Shown here in pieces: positions 1 to 7,628 of a stretch of DNA of 19,355 nt. Source of the stretch: CAZVBR01 sp964625755. Lineage in GTDB: Bacteria > Patescibacteriota > Minisyncoccia > Phycocordibacterales > XYD1-FULL-46-19. Below the pieces are notes generated by a model. It searched no databases. It was not told the origin of the DNA and saw nothing but the letters and a program-made list of their open reading frames with translations. How positions within the stretch are numbered: position 1 is the stretch's first letter; every line of letters begins with the position of its first letter. The stretch covers positions 1 to 19,355 of the forward strand of contig CAZVBR010000012.1 in assembly GCA_964625755.1 (NCBI GenBank), given 5' to 3'. A program made the position numbers and the translations under genes.

Positions 1-17
1 AAAGGGAAGGAAATGGA

Positions 18-40
18 TGTGGATAACTTTTTGGGGATAA
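18..40 (-). promoter_or_regulatory. Two tandem DnaA boxes, possible edge of oriC
   Basis: On the minus strand, TTATCCACA (26-18) is an exact DnaA box, and TTATCCCCA (40-32) is one base off. They have the same orientation and start 14 bp apart. They lie outside the 16S terminator at the very edge of the window, where no gene is visible. Paired boxes beside an rRNA gene suggest an origin or a DnaA-controlled promoter continuing to the left. Two boxes alone do not prove an origin. Confidence 0.5.
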
Positions 41-51
41 CTTTCCGAAAG

Positions 52-86
52 CAAAACAACCCCCCTAGCATTGGGGGGTTTTGTTT
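52..86 (-). terminator. Bidirectional intrinsic terminator after 16S rRNA
   Basis: A CCCCCC/GGGGGG stem with a 7-nt loop is flanked by A-rich and T-rich arms (AAAACAA before, TTTTGTTTT after). The imperfect A/T pairing extends the helix and gives a U-tract in both directions. It lies downstream of the 16S trailer and would end 16S transcription. It could also stop transcription entering from the left. Confidence 0.85.
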
Positions 87-100
87 TGTTGATCATCTTC

Positions 101-121
101 TTTCTTCTGTTCCGTTCATGT
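101..121 (-). repeat. 16S precursor processing stem, 3' arm
   Basis: Positions 101-118 are the exact reverse complement of 1811-1828 (18 bp, core GTTCCGTTCA). Pairing continues through 121 with one G-U. In the transcript the arms would close a long helix around the whole 16S, the usual RNase III-type processing substrate. Confidence 0.8.
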
Positions 122-237
122 CCGACATAACCGGTCGAACTCGGTGGTTCACCTGTTGGGTGGCAGAACCATAACCCCTTGATCGAAGATCAAGATCGAC
201 CCGTCAACTCAATACCGATAGGTATCAAGTGGTCCAA
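122..237 (-). other. 16S rRNA 3' trailer with hairpins, no tRNA
   Basis: This transcribed spacer lies between the mature 16S 3' end and the processing stem. It contains a perfect 7-bp hairpin at 178-194 (CTTGATC, loop TTC, GATCAAG on the minus strand) and a GGTTC/GAACC pairing near 145-170. I see no tRNA cloverleaf, unlike the Ile/Ala tRNA spacers of linked rRNA operons. Confidence 0.55.
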
Positions 238-1806
238 ATTGGAATAGTTCCACGACCAGCTTCCGCTAGCCGTGCCTTGTTACGACTTAACCCTTGTTAC
301 CGAACTTGCCTTAGGCCCACCTAGGGCGGGACTTCGGGCACTTCCGGCTTCCCTGGCTTGACGGGCGGTGAGTACAAAGCTCGAGAACGTATTCACCGCG
401 GTATATCTGACCCGCGATTACTAGCGATTCCAACTTCATGAGGTCGAGTTACAGACCTCAATCCGAACTGGGGCTGCTTTTGAAGGATTAGCTCCGGGTT
501 ACCCCTTCGCTGCCCGTTGTAGCAGCCATTGTATCATGCGTGTAGCCCAGGGCGTCAGAGGGTCATGCTGACTTGGCGTCATCCCCGCTTCCTTCTCGTA
601 AAACGAGACAGTCTCGCCTGACACTTGTAACAGACGACGGGGGTTGCGTTCGTTTCCCCACTTAAGGGAACAACTCAAGCCACGAACTGACGACAGCCAT
701 GCAACACCTGTCCAGATGTCCCTTGTGAGGAGGTCTCAACTTTCGCTGAGATTTCATCTGAATTTCAAGCCCTGGTAAGGTTCTTCGTTCATCATCGAAT
801 TAAACCGCATGATCCACCGCTTGTGCGAGCTCCCGTCTATTCTTTTGAGTTTTAGCCTTGCGGCCGTACTTCCCAGGCGGCTCGCTTAACGCGTTAGCTT
901 CGCCTCTCAGAGGGTCGATACTCCGAAAAGCTAGCGAGCATCGTTTAGGGCGTGGACTACCGGGGTATCTAATCCCGTTCGCTACCCACGCTTTAGTGCC
1001 TCAGCGTCAGGTACGCGCCAGTCTGCTGCCTTCGCTTTTGGCGTTCCTCATGATATCAACGAATATCACCTCTACACCATGAGTTCCACAGACCTCTCGC
1101 GTCCTCAAGTCCTGCCGTATCCCCCGCCGATTCTCGGTTGAGCCGAGAGATTTAACAGGAGACTAACAAGACCGCCTACACACCCTTTACGCCCAGTAAT
1201 TCCGGATAACGCTTGGGGCACTCGTATTACCGCTGCTGCTGGCACGAGTTTAGCAGCCCCTTATTCATAGGGTACCGTCAACCGAGCATCACTTTTGACA
1301 CAACACAAAGACCGTCAACAAAGTTTCCTTTGCCGATCAAGATCCCGTTTCTGTCAAAAGTGATACCCGGCTTCTTCCCCTATAAAAGGTGTTTACATCC
1401 CGAAGGACTTGGTCCACCACGCGGCGTCGCTCCGTCAGGCTTTCGCCCATTGCGGAAGATTCTCGACTGCGGCCACCCGTAGGTGTATGGGCCGTGTCTC
1501 AGTCCCATCGGTGGGGGTCGGGCTCTCACCCCCCCTAGACGTCAAAGCCTTGGTAGGCCATTACCCTACCAACTAGCATGATATCCCGCAGGCTCTTCCT
1601 TAAGCGCCGGAGCTTTACCAAACATTATGAATAATGTTCGGACTATCAGGTATTAGCCTCGATTTCTCGAGGTTATCCCTGTCTTAAGGGTAGATTCCTA
1701 CGTGTTACTACCTCGTCTGCCACTCCCCCCGAAGGGGGCGTTCGACTTGCATGCCTAATCCACGCCGCCAGCGTTCATCCTGAGCCAAGATCAAACTCTC
1801 AAAAAA
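238..1806 (-). rRNA. rrs: 16S ribosomal RNA
   Basis: The 5' region carries the conserved AGAGTTTGATCTTGGCTCAG (1799-1780). The 530 loop is at 1227-1245, the 785-806 region (GACTACCGGGGTATCTAATC on plus) near 955-975, and the 1392 region near 359-375. Helix 45 is intact at 251-274 as a 10-bp stem with a GGAA tetraloop. Ends are placed by analogy with E. coli and are good to about 5 nt. Length is about 1,569 nt, slightly above the usual 1,540. The sequence is divergent at several universal primer sites, including C-to-A in the 515F region, as is typical of CPR. After helix 45 the tail reads GGAACUAUUCC rather than GGAUCACCUCC, so the canonical anti-Shine-Dalgarno core is absent. The gene has its own promoter and is not followed by 23S. 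Confidence 0.97.
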
Positions 1807-1807
1807 A

Positions 1808-1828
1808 ATATGAACGGAACAGAAGAAA
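1808..1828 (-). repeat. 16S precursor processing stem, 5' arm
   Basis: This is the partner of 101-121. Positions 1811-1828 pair perfectly with 101-118. The stem begins only a few bases upstream of the mature 16S 5' end. Confidence 0.8.
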
Positions 1829-1964
1829 AAAGAGATCTTCTTCTGCTCTTTTACTGCTAAGTTAAACACTCGGTCATCTCTGACCGCTTGTCCAACTTAT
1901 TGTTTGGATCATTTCTGAATTGTCAAAGTCCGCCAAAAAAACTTACTCGAATAAATCAAGTAAC
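1829..1964 (-). other. 16S rRNA leader
   Basis: This is the transcribed leader between the predicted start site (about 1964) and the processing stem. It contains a perfect hairpin at 1871-1886 (CGGTCA, loop TCTC, TGACCG). It also contains a 13-nt segment at 1920-1932 that recurs with one mismatch in the 23S leader (13021-13033). That segment includes TTGACA on the minus strand, but no good -10 follows, so a second promoter is doubtful. No coding potential is apparent. Confidence 0.55.
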
Positions 1965-1970
1965 ATTCAT

Positions 1971-1998
1971 ATTATATATAGATACAACTGATTGTCAA
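1971..1998 (-). promoter_or_regulatory. 16S rRNA promoter, sigma70-type
   Basis: On the minus strand, TTGACA (1998-1993) and TATAAT (1976-1971) are separated by 16 bp. Both hexamers match consensus exactly. Transcription would start near 1964 and run into the 16S leader. The 16-bp spacer is the same as at the 23S promoter. Confidence 0.85.
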
Positions 1999-2100
1999 CC
2001 CAAGTCATTATTACCGAAGACTCTAGCTCGCTGTCACCTCCTCTTTGTTAGTTACTGATTCAAAAATGGCCTCGCCCGAAACTCACCGCTTAAGTGATCA

Positions 2101-2116
2101 GGCTGGACAACCAGCC
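2101..2116 (+). other. Small hairpin upstream of miaA start
   Basis: A perfect 6-bp inverted repeat, GGCTGG / CCAGCC with an ACAA loop, ends 21 bases before the preferred miaA ATG. It could sit in the 5' untranslated region of miaA. There is no U-tract, so it is not a terminator. Function unknown. Confidence 0.35.
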
Positions 2117-2137
2117 GAAATAGGTTATCTTGAGAGC

Positions 2138-3040
2138 ATGAGATCATTACCGAAACTCTTGGTTCTCCTCGGCCCAACCGCCACCGGAAAAAGCGACCTC
2201 GGGGTAGAGCTGGCTCTTGAATTTAACGGGGAGGTGATCTCGGCCGACTCCCGACAAGTATACAAAAATTTGGATCTGGGCACCGGCAAAATACTCCCCT
2301 CCGAGATGGCCGGCGTACCTCATCACTTGCTCGACATAGCCGAACCAGAACAACAGATAAGCAGTATCACCTGGAAACAAAAAGCCGAACAGGTTATTAC
2401 GGAGATCCTGGCTCGAGACCGAAAACCGATCCTGGTCGGTGGTACCGGTTTTTACATCCAAACCCTGACGGAAAACGTTATTCTCCCGGATGCCAGACCG
2501 AGTCCCGAATTAAGGCGGAAATTAGAAAAAATGACCACGGAAGATCTAAACGAAAAAATAAAAGCACAGGACCCCAAACGGGCAGAAACTATTGACCCGA
2601 AGAACAGAAGACGGCTCGTTAGAGCTCTCGAGATAATCGACACCCTCGGGGCTGTTCCGAAGATAAAAACCGGAGAGAAAAAATATCACACCTTGAAAAT
2701 CGGTCTGGACCGACCGGACGAAGAATTAAAAACCCGGATCAAGAACCGATTAAAAAAAAGAATAGATCAGGGGTTGATCACAGAAGGCGAAAATTTGAAA
2801 AAAGCCGGGTTAAGTGACACCCGAATGGAGGAACTGGGGCTCGAGTACCGATACCTAAGCCGATACCTAAACGGAGAAATTTCCCGCAATGAAATGACCG
2901 AAAAAATTGAAACCACAAGCTGGCAGTACGCCAAAAGACAACGATCCTGGTTCCGACGTGACAGAAGTATTGTTTGGTTTGACCCCGAAAACCAAACCAA
3001 GATCAAACAAGCGGTACGAAAATTCTTCCAGTCCGCCTGA
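2138..3040 (+). CDS. miaA: tRNA dimethylallyltransferase MiaA
   Basis: MiaA transfers the dimethylallyl group of DMAPP to N6 of adenosine-37 in tRNAs that read UNN codons. The 300-residue product has the P-loop GPTATGKS at residues 12-19, the ADSRQVY substrate motif at 36-42 (Asp37), GGTGFY at 101-106, NRRRLVRALEII in the middle, and the C-terminal SWFRRD. Length is close to the usual 300-316. I chose ATG 2138 because the family begins a few residues before the P-loop. In-frame ATG 2066 and TTG 2045 would add 24 or 31 residues not expected for the family. No SD precedes any of them. It is the only plus-strand gene here, divergent from the 16S promoter and convergent with secF, whose end is 70 bp away. 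Confidence 0.95.
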   Translation: MRSLPKLLVLLGPTATGKSDLGVELALEFNGEVISADSRQVYKNLDLGTGKILPSEMAGVPHHLLDIAEPEQQISSITWKQKAEQVITEILARDRKPILVGGTGFYIQTLTENVILPDARPSPELRRKLEKMTTEDLNEKIKAQDPKRAETIDPKNRRRLVRALEIIDTLGAVPKIKTGEKKYHTLKIGLDRPDEELKTRIKNRLKKRIDQGLITEGENLKKAGLSDTRMEELGLEYRYLSRYLNGEISRNEMTEKIETTSWQYAKRQRSWFRRDRSIVWFDPENQTKIKQAVRKFFQSA

Positions 3041-3110
3041 ATCCTTTATTTCGACCAAATAACCAATCACCCTCAAAGACCGAGGCCCTGATTTTGATCT
3101 GGTAATCTGA

Positions 3111-4007
3111 TCACGCTTTGCCTCTCCCCCACTTCTCAATGGTCACCAGCAACGGCGCAGCCAGGAAGATCGACGAGTAAGTCCCGAGAGCGATACCGAC
3201 CGCCAACACCAGGGCAAAATCTCTAGTGGTTTCCCCGCCCAAGAAAAACAAGGACAGTAAAACTATCAAGGTTGAAAATGAAGTATTAAAAGACCGCAAG
3301 AAAGTCTGTCGCAAGCTAACGCCGACCGTTTCGTCAAAATGAATACTGACCTTATGGCGAATATTCTCCCGAATTCGATCGAAGATCACGATCGTATCAT
3401 TAACCGACAGACCCAAAATCGCCAACAAAGCGGTCAAGAACAGTGCATCCAACTCAAAACCGATATAATGCCCCAAGGCGGCGAAAATTCCAACCGGGAT
3501 AACAATGTCATGAACCAGAGTCACAATGGCTACCAGGCCATACTTCCAAGAACTAACCGTGCTCGAAACATGACGGAACACAAAAGCCACAAAAGCGATT
3601 ATCAAAAGAACCACCAAAATAATGGCGATAAGCCCACGTTGGGCCAACTCCTCCCCGATCACCGGACCGATCGAACTAAAACGACCCTCGGTGAACTCAT
3701 ACTCCCCTTCGAAGGCAAGCGCCTGATCAAGAGCCGACTTTTCCTCTTCCGCCAGATCTCTCATTCTTAGAATATAACCGGTCTCTCCGGTCGGCTGAAC
3801 CGTTACATTCTCCAGACCGACAGTTTGAGCGGCTGTTTCTATCTCTTGGACTTCCGGACGAGCTTCCTGATACTCGATCTCCATCATAGCGCCACCGGTA
3901 AAATCAATTCCGAGATTGAGACCGAAGACCGCAATCGCCGCCAGGGCCACCACCATCAAAATACCGGACAAGGCGAGAAATATTTTTTTGTATTTAATGA
4001 TGAACAT
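3111..4007 (-). CDS. secF: Protein translocase subunit SecF
   Basis: SecF acts with SecD in the membrane to drive late steps of protein export, using the proton motive force. The 298-residue protein has a first membrane helix (about 8-29), the conserved NLGIDFTGG (31-39), an extracytoplasmic domain, and a C-terminal block of five helices. That block contains the family motif DTIVIFDRIREN (about 204-215). Length fits stand-alone SecF. It starts three bases after the secD stop, so the two are surely cotranscribed and probably translationally coupled. The ATG has no SD. Confidence 0.95.
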   Translation of the reverse strand: MFIIKYKKIFLALSGILMVVALAAIAVFGLNLGIDFTGGAMMEIEYQEARPEVQEIETAAQTVGLENVTVQPTGETGYILRMRDLAEEEKSALDQALAFEGEYEFTEGRFSSIGPVIGEELAQRGLIAIILVVLLIIAFVAFVFRHVSSTVSSWKYGLVAIVTLVHDIVIPVGIFAALGHYIGFELDALFLTALLAILGLSVNDTIVIFDRIRENIRHKVSIHFDETVGVSLRQTFLRSFNTSFSTLIVLLSLFFLGGETTRDFALVLAVGIALGTYSSIFLAAPLLVTIEKWGRGKA

Positions 4008-4010
4008 AGA

Positions 4011-5399
4011 TTAAAGCTGTAACCCGCTACCGAATAAAAATCTGATGACTCTGGTTTTATGTTTGACACCAAGAGACAGGAGCAAGGTTCGAGTGATCGT
4101 GATCGCAGTTAACATACTAACCAACACTCCCAAGCCAAAAGTCAAAGCAAATCCTTGAATCAAACTAGTACCGAAATAGAACAAGATGATCGCCGAAATA
4201 ATACTTGATAAATTCGAATCCCGAATCGACAACCATGCCCGGCTAAATCCGTCAGTTACGGCCTCGGAAATTGATTTACCCCCTCTTAATTCTTCTTTCA
4301 TTCGCTCGAAGATCAATATATTGGCATCCACGGCGATCCCCAAAGACAGAATGAATCCGGCTATCCCGGCGGCCGTTAGAGTGATCGGGATCAATTTAAA
4401 CACCGCCAACATAACCGACACATAAATGGCCAAGGCCAAAACAGCCACCACTCCGGGCAAACGGTACCACAAGACCATAAATATCGACAACAAGATCAAT
4501 CCCACAATCGCCGCAAATACCCCTTGACTCAAAACCTCTTCCCCTAAACTCGGCCCGATGGTTTGAGTCGAAAGCAAGGATATCGGGACCGGTAAGGCGC
4601 CCAAGTTCAAATTCCGGGCCAGTTCATTGGCCTCATCGACCCCAAAACCGCCGCTGATCTCAGCCCGGCCATCAGTGATCACTTGCCGGACTACCGGAGC
4701 TGACATGATTTCTCCGTCTAAAGAAATAGCGATCGGCTCTTCCAGATACTCTTCAGTTAACTGAGCGAACAATTCCGTCCCCTCTCGATCAAATTCAAGT
4801 GACACCGCCGGTTCTCGAACCGTCTGACCGACAAAGACCACATTGGCTCGATTCAGGTATCGCCCGGTTAATTCCGAGGGCACAAAATTTGGATCCTCTT
4901 CCAGCAACGGCTCCTCGGCCACCAGGTCTTCCCACTCTACCCCCTCTTCGGTCATAGCCTCTTGGGCTTCTTGGTGAGCTTGAGTAATAGCTTCTCTTTC
5001 TTCTCCTTCCGGTCGAGGGGTCTTAAACACCAACTCCGGAGTTTCGGCAATTCTCTCGAGGGCCTCATCAAGATCGGTGACCCCCGGCAATTCTATGATC
5101 AACCGATACGAGGCGTCCTCACCCATACCCACTCGTTCTTGCTGGACCACCGGTTCAAGTACCCCAAAATCATCTATCCGCCGCTCGATCACTTCCCTCA
5201 GAGAGGACATTACCTCCGGGATATCCTCTCTTGCCAGCTCGGAAACATCAGCTTCGTAAACCAAATGGGCTCCGCCCTGAAGGTCTAAACCTAACTGAAA
5301 AGGAAAACGGGACTCGGGGTCCGCCTCTGTCGAGTAAACAAAATAACCAACCCCCAAGGCGGCTATGATCCAGATTAAAGCTAACAAACGGTATTTCAT
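4011..5399 (-). CDS. secD: Protein translocase subunit SecD
   Basis: SecD is the partner of SecF and pulls exported chains across the membrane. The 462-residue product has an N-terminal helix (about 5-22), LGLDLQGG at 36-43, a P1-type region with RRIDDFGV and ELPGV motifs, and an acid-rich insertion around 140-175. The C-terminal RND-like helices contain DANILIFERMKEEL. It is shorter than E. coli SecD (615) but similar to other compact bacterial forms. It starts 78 bp after the folD stop. The sequence before the ATG is A/T-rich with no SD. Confidence 0.95.
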   Translation of the reverse strand: MKYRLLALIWIIAALGVGYFVYSTEADPESRFPFQLGLDLQGGAHLVYEADVSELAREDIPEVMSSLREVIERRIDDFGVLEPVVQQERVGMGEDASYRLIIELPGVTDLDEALERIAETPELVFKTPRPEGEEREAITQAHQEAQEAMTEEGVEWEDLVAEEPLLEEDPNFVPSELTGRYLNRANVVFVGQTVREPAVSLEFDREGTELFAQLTEEYLEEPIAISLDGEIMSAPVVRQVITDGRAEISGGFGVDEANELARNLNLGALPVPISLLSTQTIGPSLGEEVLSQGVFAAIVGLILLSIFMVLWYRLPGVVAVLALAIYVSVMLAVFKLIPITLTAAGIAGFILSLGIAVDANILIFERMKEELRGGKSISEAVTDGFSRAWLSIRDSNLSSIISAIILFYFGTSLIQGFALTFGLGVLVSMLTAITITRTLLLSLGVKHKTRVIRFLFGSGLQL

Positions 5400-5477
5400 A
5401 AATTATTATTTCGGCGATTTCCAAACGTCAATTACCGGCAGTATAACTGATTTTTCACAAAAATCAATCACCGACTC

Positions 5478-6320
5478 TCATCTCTCCGGCCGACAATCAC
5501 CTAACTCCAAAACCCCTCCTCCGGATCTTTCTTCTATTAACTGCCAGAAATTAACAAACAGCATTGTTATCATTATCGGCCCCACCCCCCCGGGCACCGG
5601 AGTTGCCCAGGAAGCCTTCGAGAAGCAAGCCGGATCAATATCTCCCTGCAAAGTGCCCTTCACCTCGGTGGTACCGACATCTATTAATCCCACTCCATCT
5701 TTTACCATCTCAGGCTTTATCAACCCCGGAGAACCGGCCCCGCTTATGATCACGTCTGCTTTTTGAGTAAGGGACCTAAGGTCTTTGGTGTACTCATCTG
5801 CCACATCCACCGCCAAACCCAACTCCTCCCTCAACCAATAAGTGACCGGCGAACCGACCAATCGTCCTTGACCAATCACCAAAACTCTTCCGGCCCGATG
5901 GTCAACACCGGCGCGACAGAAGACCTCATTTACCGCCAAAACCACCGGTGACCTGGCTTTTGAAGCCCGGCCTAAAGCATCAGGGTCCTTCTCCGGGCAA
6001 ACAGCATCCAAGATCGGGCGGTCATCAGCGATCTGATTCAAAGGCAACTGAACCACTACCCCGTCAACTGACGGCCGGTCAGATATCCGGGCCACTTCGG
6101 ATTCAAGATCAGTGGCGGAGATGTTTTCCGGGTATTTTTCCGTCACCACATTTACCCCCAGCTTCCCGCCGGTCACCACCTTTTGCTTGATGCACGTTAA
6201 AGTCACCGGATCCTCCCCGACCTGGATCAGATGAAGATTCACCGGCCACTTTGACGGCCTTTTTCCGGTAAGTTCTGCTCGCCATTCGGCGGCAATTTTT
6301 TTTCCGTCGATCAAAAACAT
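5478..6320 (-). CDS. folD: FolD-like methylene-THF dehydrogenase/cyclohydrolase, divergent
   Basis: FolD interconverts 5,10-methylene-THF, methenyl-THF and 10-formyl-THF in the cytoplasm. The 280-residue protein keeps the fold markers: VGEDP (34-38), a Lys at 47 in the active-site position, DGVVVQLPLN, PEKDPDALG, the dinucleotide-binding VIGQGRLVGSP, and TPVPGGVGP near the C-terminus. By eye alignment the usual active-site Tyr of the YxxxK motif is Cys43, the PCTP motif is replaced (SPVVLAV), and the Arg-Ser of GRSxxVG is Gln-Gly. Cofactor preference or activity may therefore differ. It starts three bases after the sugar transferase stop. An AAGGG before the ATG lies in the preceding coding sequence. 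Confidence 0.88.
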   Translation of the reverse strand: MFLIDGKKIAAEWRAELTGKRPSKWPVNLHLIQVGEDPVTLTCIKQKVVTGGKLGVNVVTEKYPENISATDLESEVARISDRPSVDGVVVQLPLNQIADDRPILDAVCPEKDPDALGRASKARSPVVLAVNEVFCRAGVDHRAGRVLVIGQGRLVGSPVTYWLREELGLAVDVADEYTKDLRSLTQKADVIISGAGSPGLIKPEMVKDGVGLIDVGTTEVKGTLQGDIDPACFSKASWATPVPGGVGPIMITMLFVNFWQLIEERSGGGVLELGDCRPER

Positions 6321-6323
6321 AAT

Positions 6324-7580
6324 TTAGCGCCCTTGTCGGGACAAAAAAGTGTTTAAGGTTTTTAATATTATCTTCAAATCCAACCACAACCCGCGGTGTT
6401 TTAAATAATAAAGGTCGTAAGAAAGCTTCTCTTCGGTAAACTCAGCCGCCAAAGAAAAATGGGGGTGATTCTCGTGATATATTTGAGCCCAACCGGACAG
6501 CCCGGGCGCGATCAAATGCCGGATATCGTAATGAGCGATCATCTCTCGGTATTTACTGGCATAATCCGGCCTTTCCGGCCTGGGTCCGACCAAGGACAGG
6601 TCCCCTTTGAAAACATTCCATAATTGAGGCAATTCATCCAAACGGCTTCGGCGCAAAAATCTACCCACCCGGGTCACTTCATCATCCCGCATTGTCCGGA
6701 ATTTAAGTAGCTTAAAAGATCGCCCCCGATACCCCACTCGCGGTTGAGTAAAAAAGAAAGGCCGGCCGTCTTCACACCAGATAGCAAAAATTATCAACGG
6801 GTAAAGCAAAAGTGACAGTAAGCCAAACAGAAAAGACATGGTCATATCCACCAACCTCTTAAGCAAGTCATAAACTGGCTTAGGTTGACCGGAAATATTC
6901 TCCAAAAACCAACGCTCAGAGATCAAAGACAGCGGAACCCGGCCAAACAATTTTTCATACAAAGAACTGGCGCTGACAAAATTAACCCCTCTTAAAAACT
7001 TAGAGTATAGATCACCGGAACGGGCCCGGCCAAAATCAACCACAACCAACGAATCGGTTTCCTCAGGCAGAGCTTCGGGCTCACAAACAGTCACCTGATA
7101 ATTAACTTGCTGACTTAATACCCGGGCCATTTTCTCGGCCTCCGGACCCTGACAGGCAAAAATTATATCTTCCGTTCGCCCCCGAAGCCAGAAACGTCCC
7201 CAAATATACCGCCAAAGAAACAAAGCTCCGAAAGAGACGACCAAGAAAATAAACAGGATCAGTTTAGGGGTAATGGAAAAATATGGAATAAAGTAAAAAA
7301 AGCCGACGGCCGCCGCAGTATTTATTAATTGAGCCTGGACCAATCTCGGCCCCAAAACAGTCTGGAAGATCATCAACCTCAAATTATACAAGTCATAAAT
7401 AAAGAAAACGATCAGCCATAAAATAAATATGATCAAAAAGGGGGTCAGATGCCTCAACCAAACTTCAGAAGACGGAATTCTGCCGTGACGGATAACCAAA
7501 GTCAGCCAGAGAGACCCGGATAACGACACCAAGTCCCCGAGAAACAGTATTAAAGTTGACTGTGAATCTTTTAGCACCAT
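6324..7580 (-). CDS. Undecaprenyl-phosphate sugar-1-phosphate transferase
   Basis: This is a polyprenyl glycosylphosphotransferase of the WcaJ/PglC bacterial sugar transferase family. It would load the first sugar phosphate onto undecaprenyl phosphate for a surface polysaccharide. The 418-residue protein has several N-terminal membrane helices (about 10-30, 45-65, 85-125) and a degenerate central nucleotide-binding-like region (about 135-225). The catalytic block runs from KRLVD (241-245) through a re-entrant helix, KFRTM (293-297), RSRLDELPQLWNV (311-323) and GDLSLVGPRP (326-335). The Asp-Glu of LDELPQ matches the family's catalytic pair. Sugar specificity cannot be read from sequence. It starts 48 bp after the rodA stop. 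The starting ATG has no SD. Confidence 0.92.
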   Translation of the reverse strand: MVLKDSQSTLILFLGDLVSLSGSLWLTLVIRHGRIPSSEVWLRHLTPFLIIFILWLIVFFIYDLYNLRLMIFQTVLGPRLVQAQLINTAAAVGFFYFIPYFSITPKLILFIFLVVSFGALFLWRYIWGRFWLRGRTEDIIFACQGPEAEKMARVLSQQVNYQVTVCEPEALPEETDSLVVVDFGRARSGDLYSKFLRGVNFVSASSLYEKLFGRVPLSLISERWFLENISGQPKPVYDLLKRLVDMTMSFLFGLLSLLLYPLIIFAIWCEDGRPFFFTQPRVGYRGRSFKLLKFRTMRDDEVTRVGRFLRRSRLDELPQLWNVFKGDLSLVGPRPERPDYASKYREMIAHYDIRHLIAPGLSGWAQIYHENHPHFSLAAEFTEEKLSYDLYYLKHRGLWLDLKIILKTLNTFLSRQGR

Positions 7581-7628
7581 GGCTTGAATCTTACATCAAA
7601 AAAACAAACTAAACCAGAAGATCGACCT

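Noticed and set aside
122..237. tRNA gene in the 16S trailer
   Set aside because: The hairpins do not form a cloverleaf, and no TPsiC-like sequence is present.
858..1482. Open reading frames on plus within 16S
   Set aside because: They lie antisense inside a well-conserved rRNA and have no protein-like features.
2035..2046. CACCTCCTCTTT, which looks like a normal 16S tail
   Set aside because: It is on the plus strand upstream of miaA, far from the 16S 3' end and in the wrong orientation to be part of 16S.
2045..2137. Upstream TTG and ATG starts for miaA
   Set aside because: The extra 24-31 residues do not resemble the start of the family, and the P-loop is already correctly placed from ATG 2138.
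3041..3110. Terminator between miaA and secF
   Set aside because: Only a 4-bp CCTC/GAGG pairing is visible and no U-tract follows, so I did not list it.
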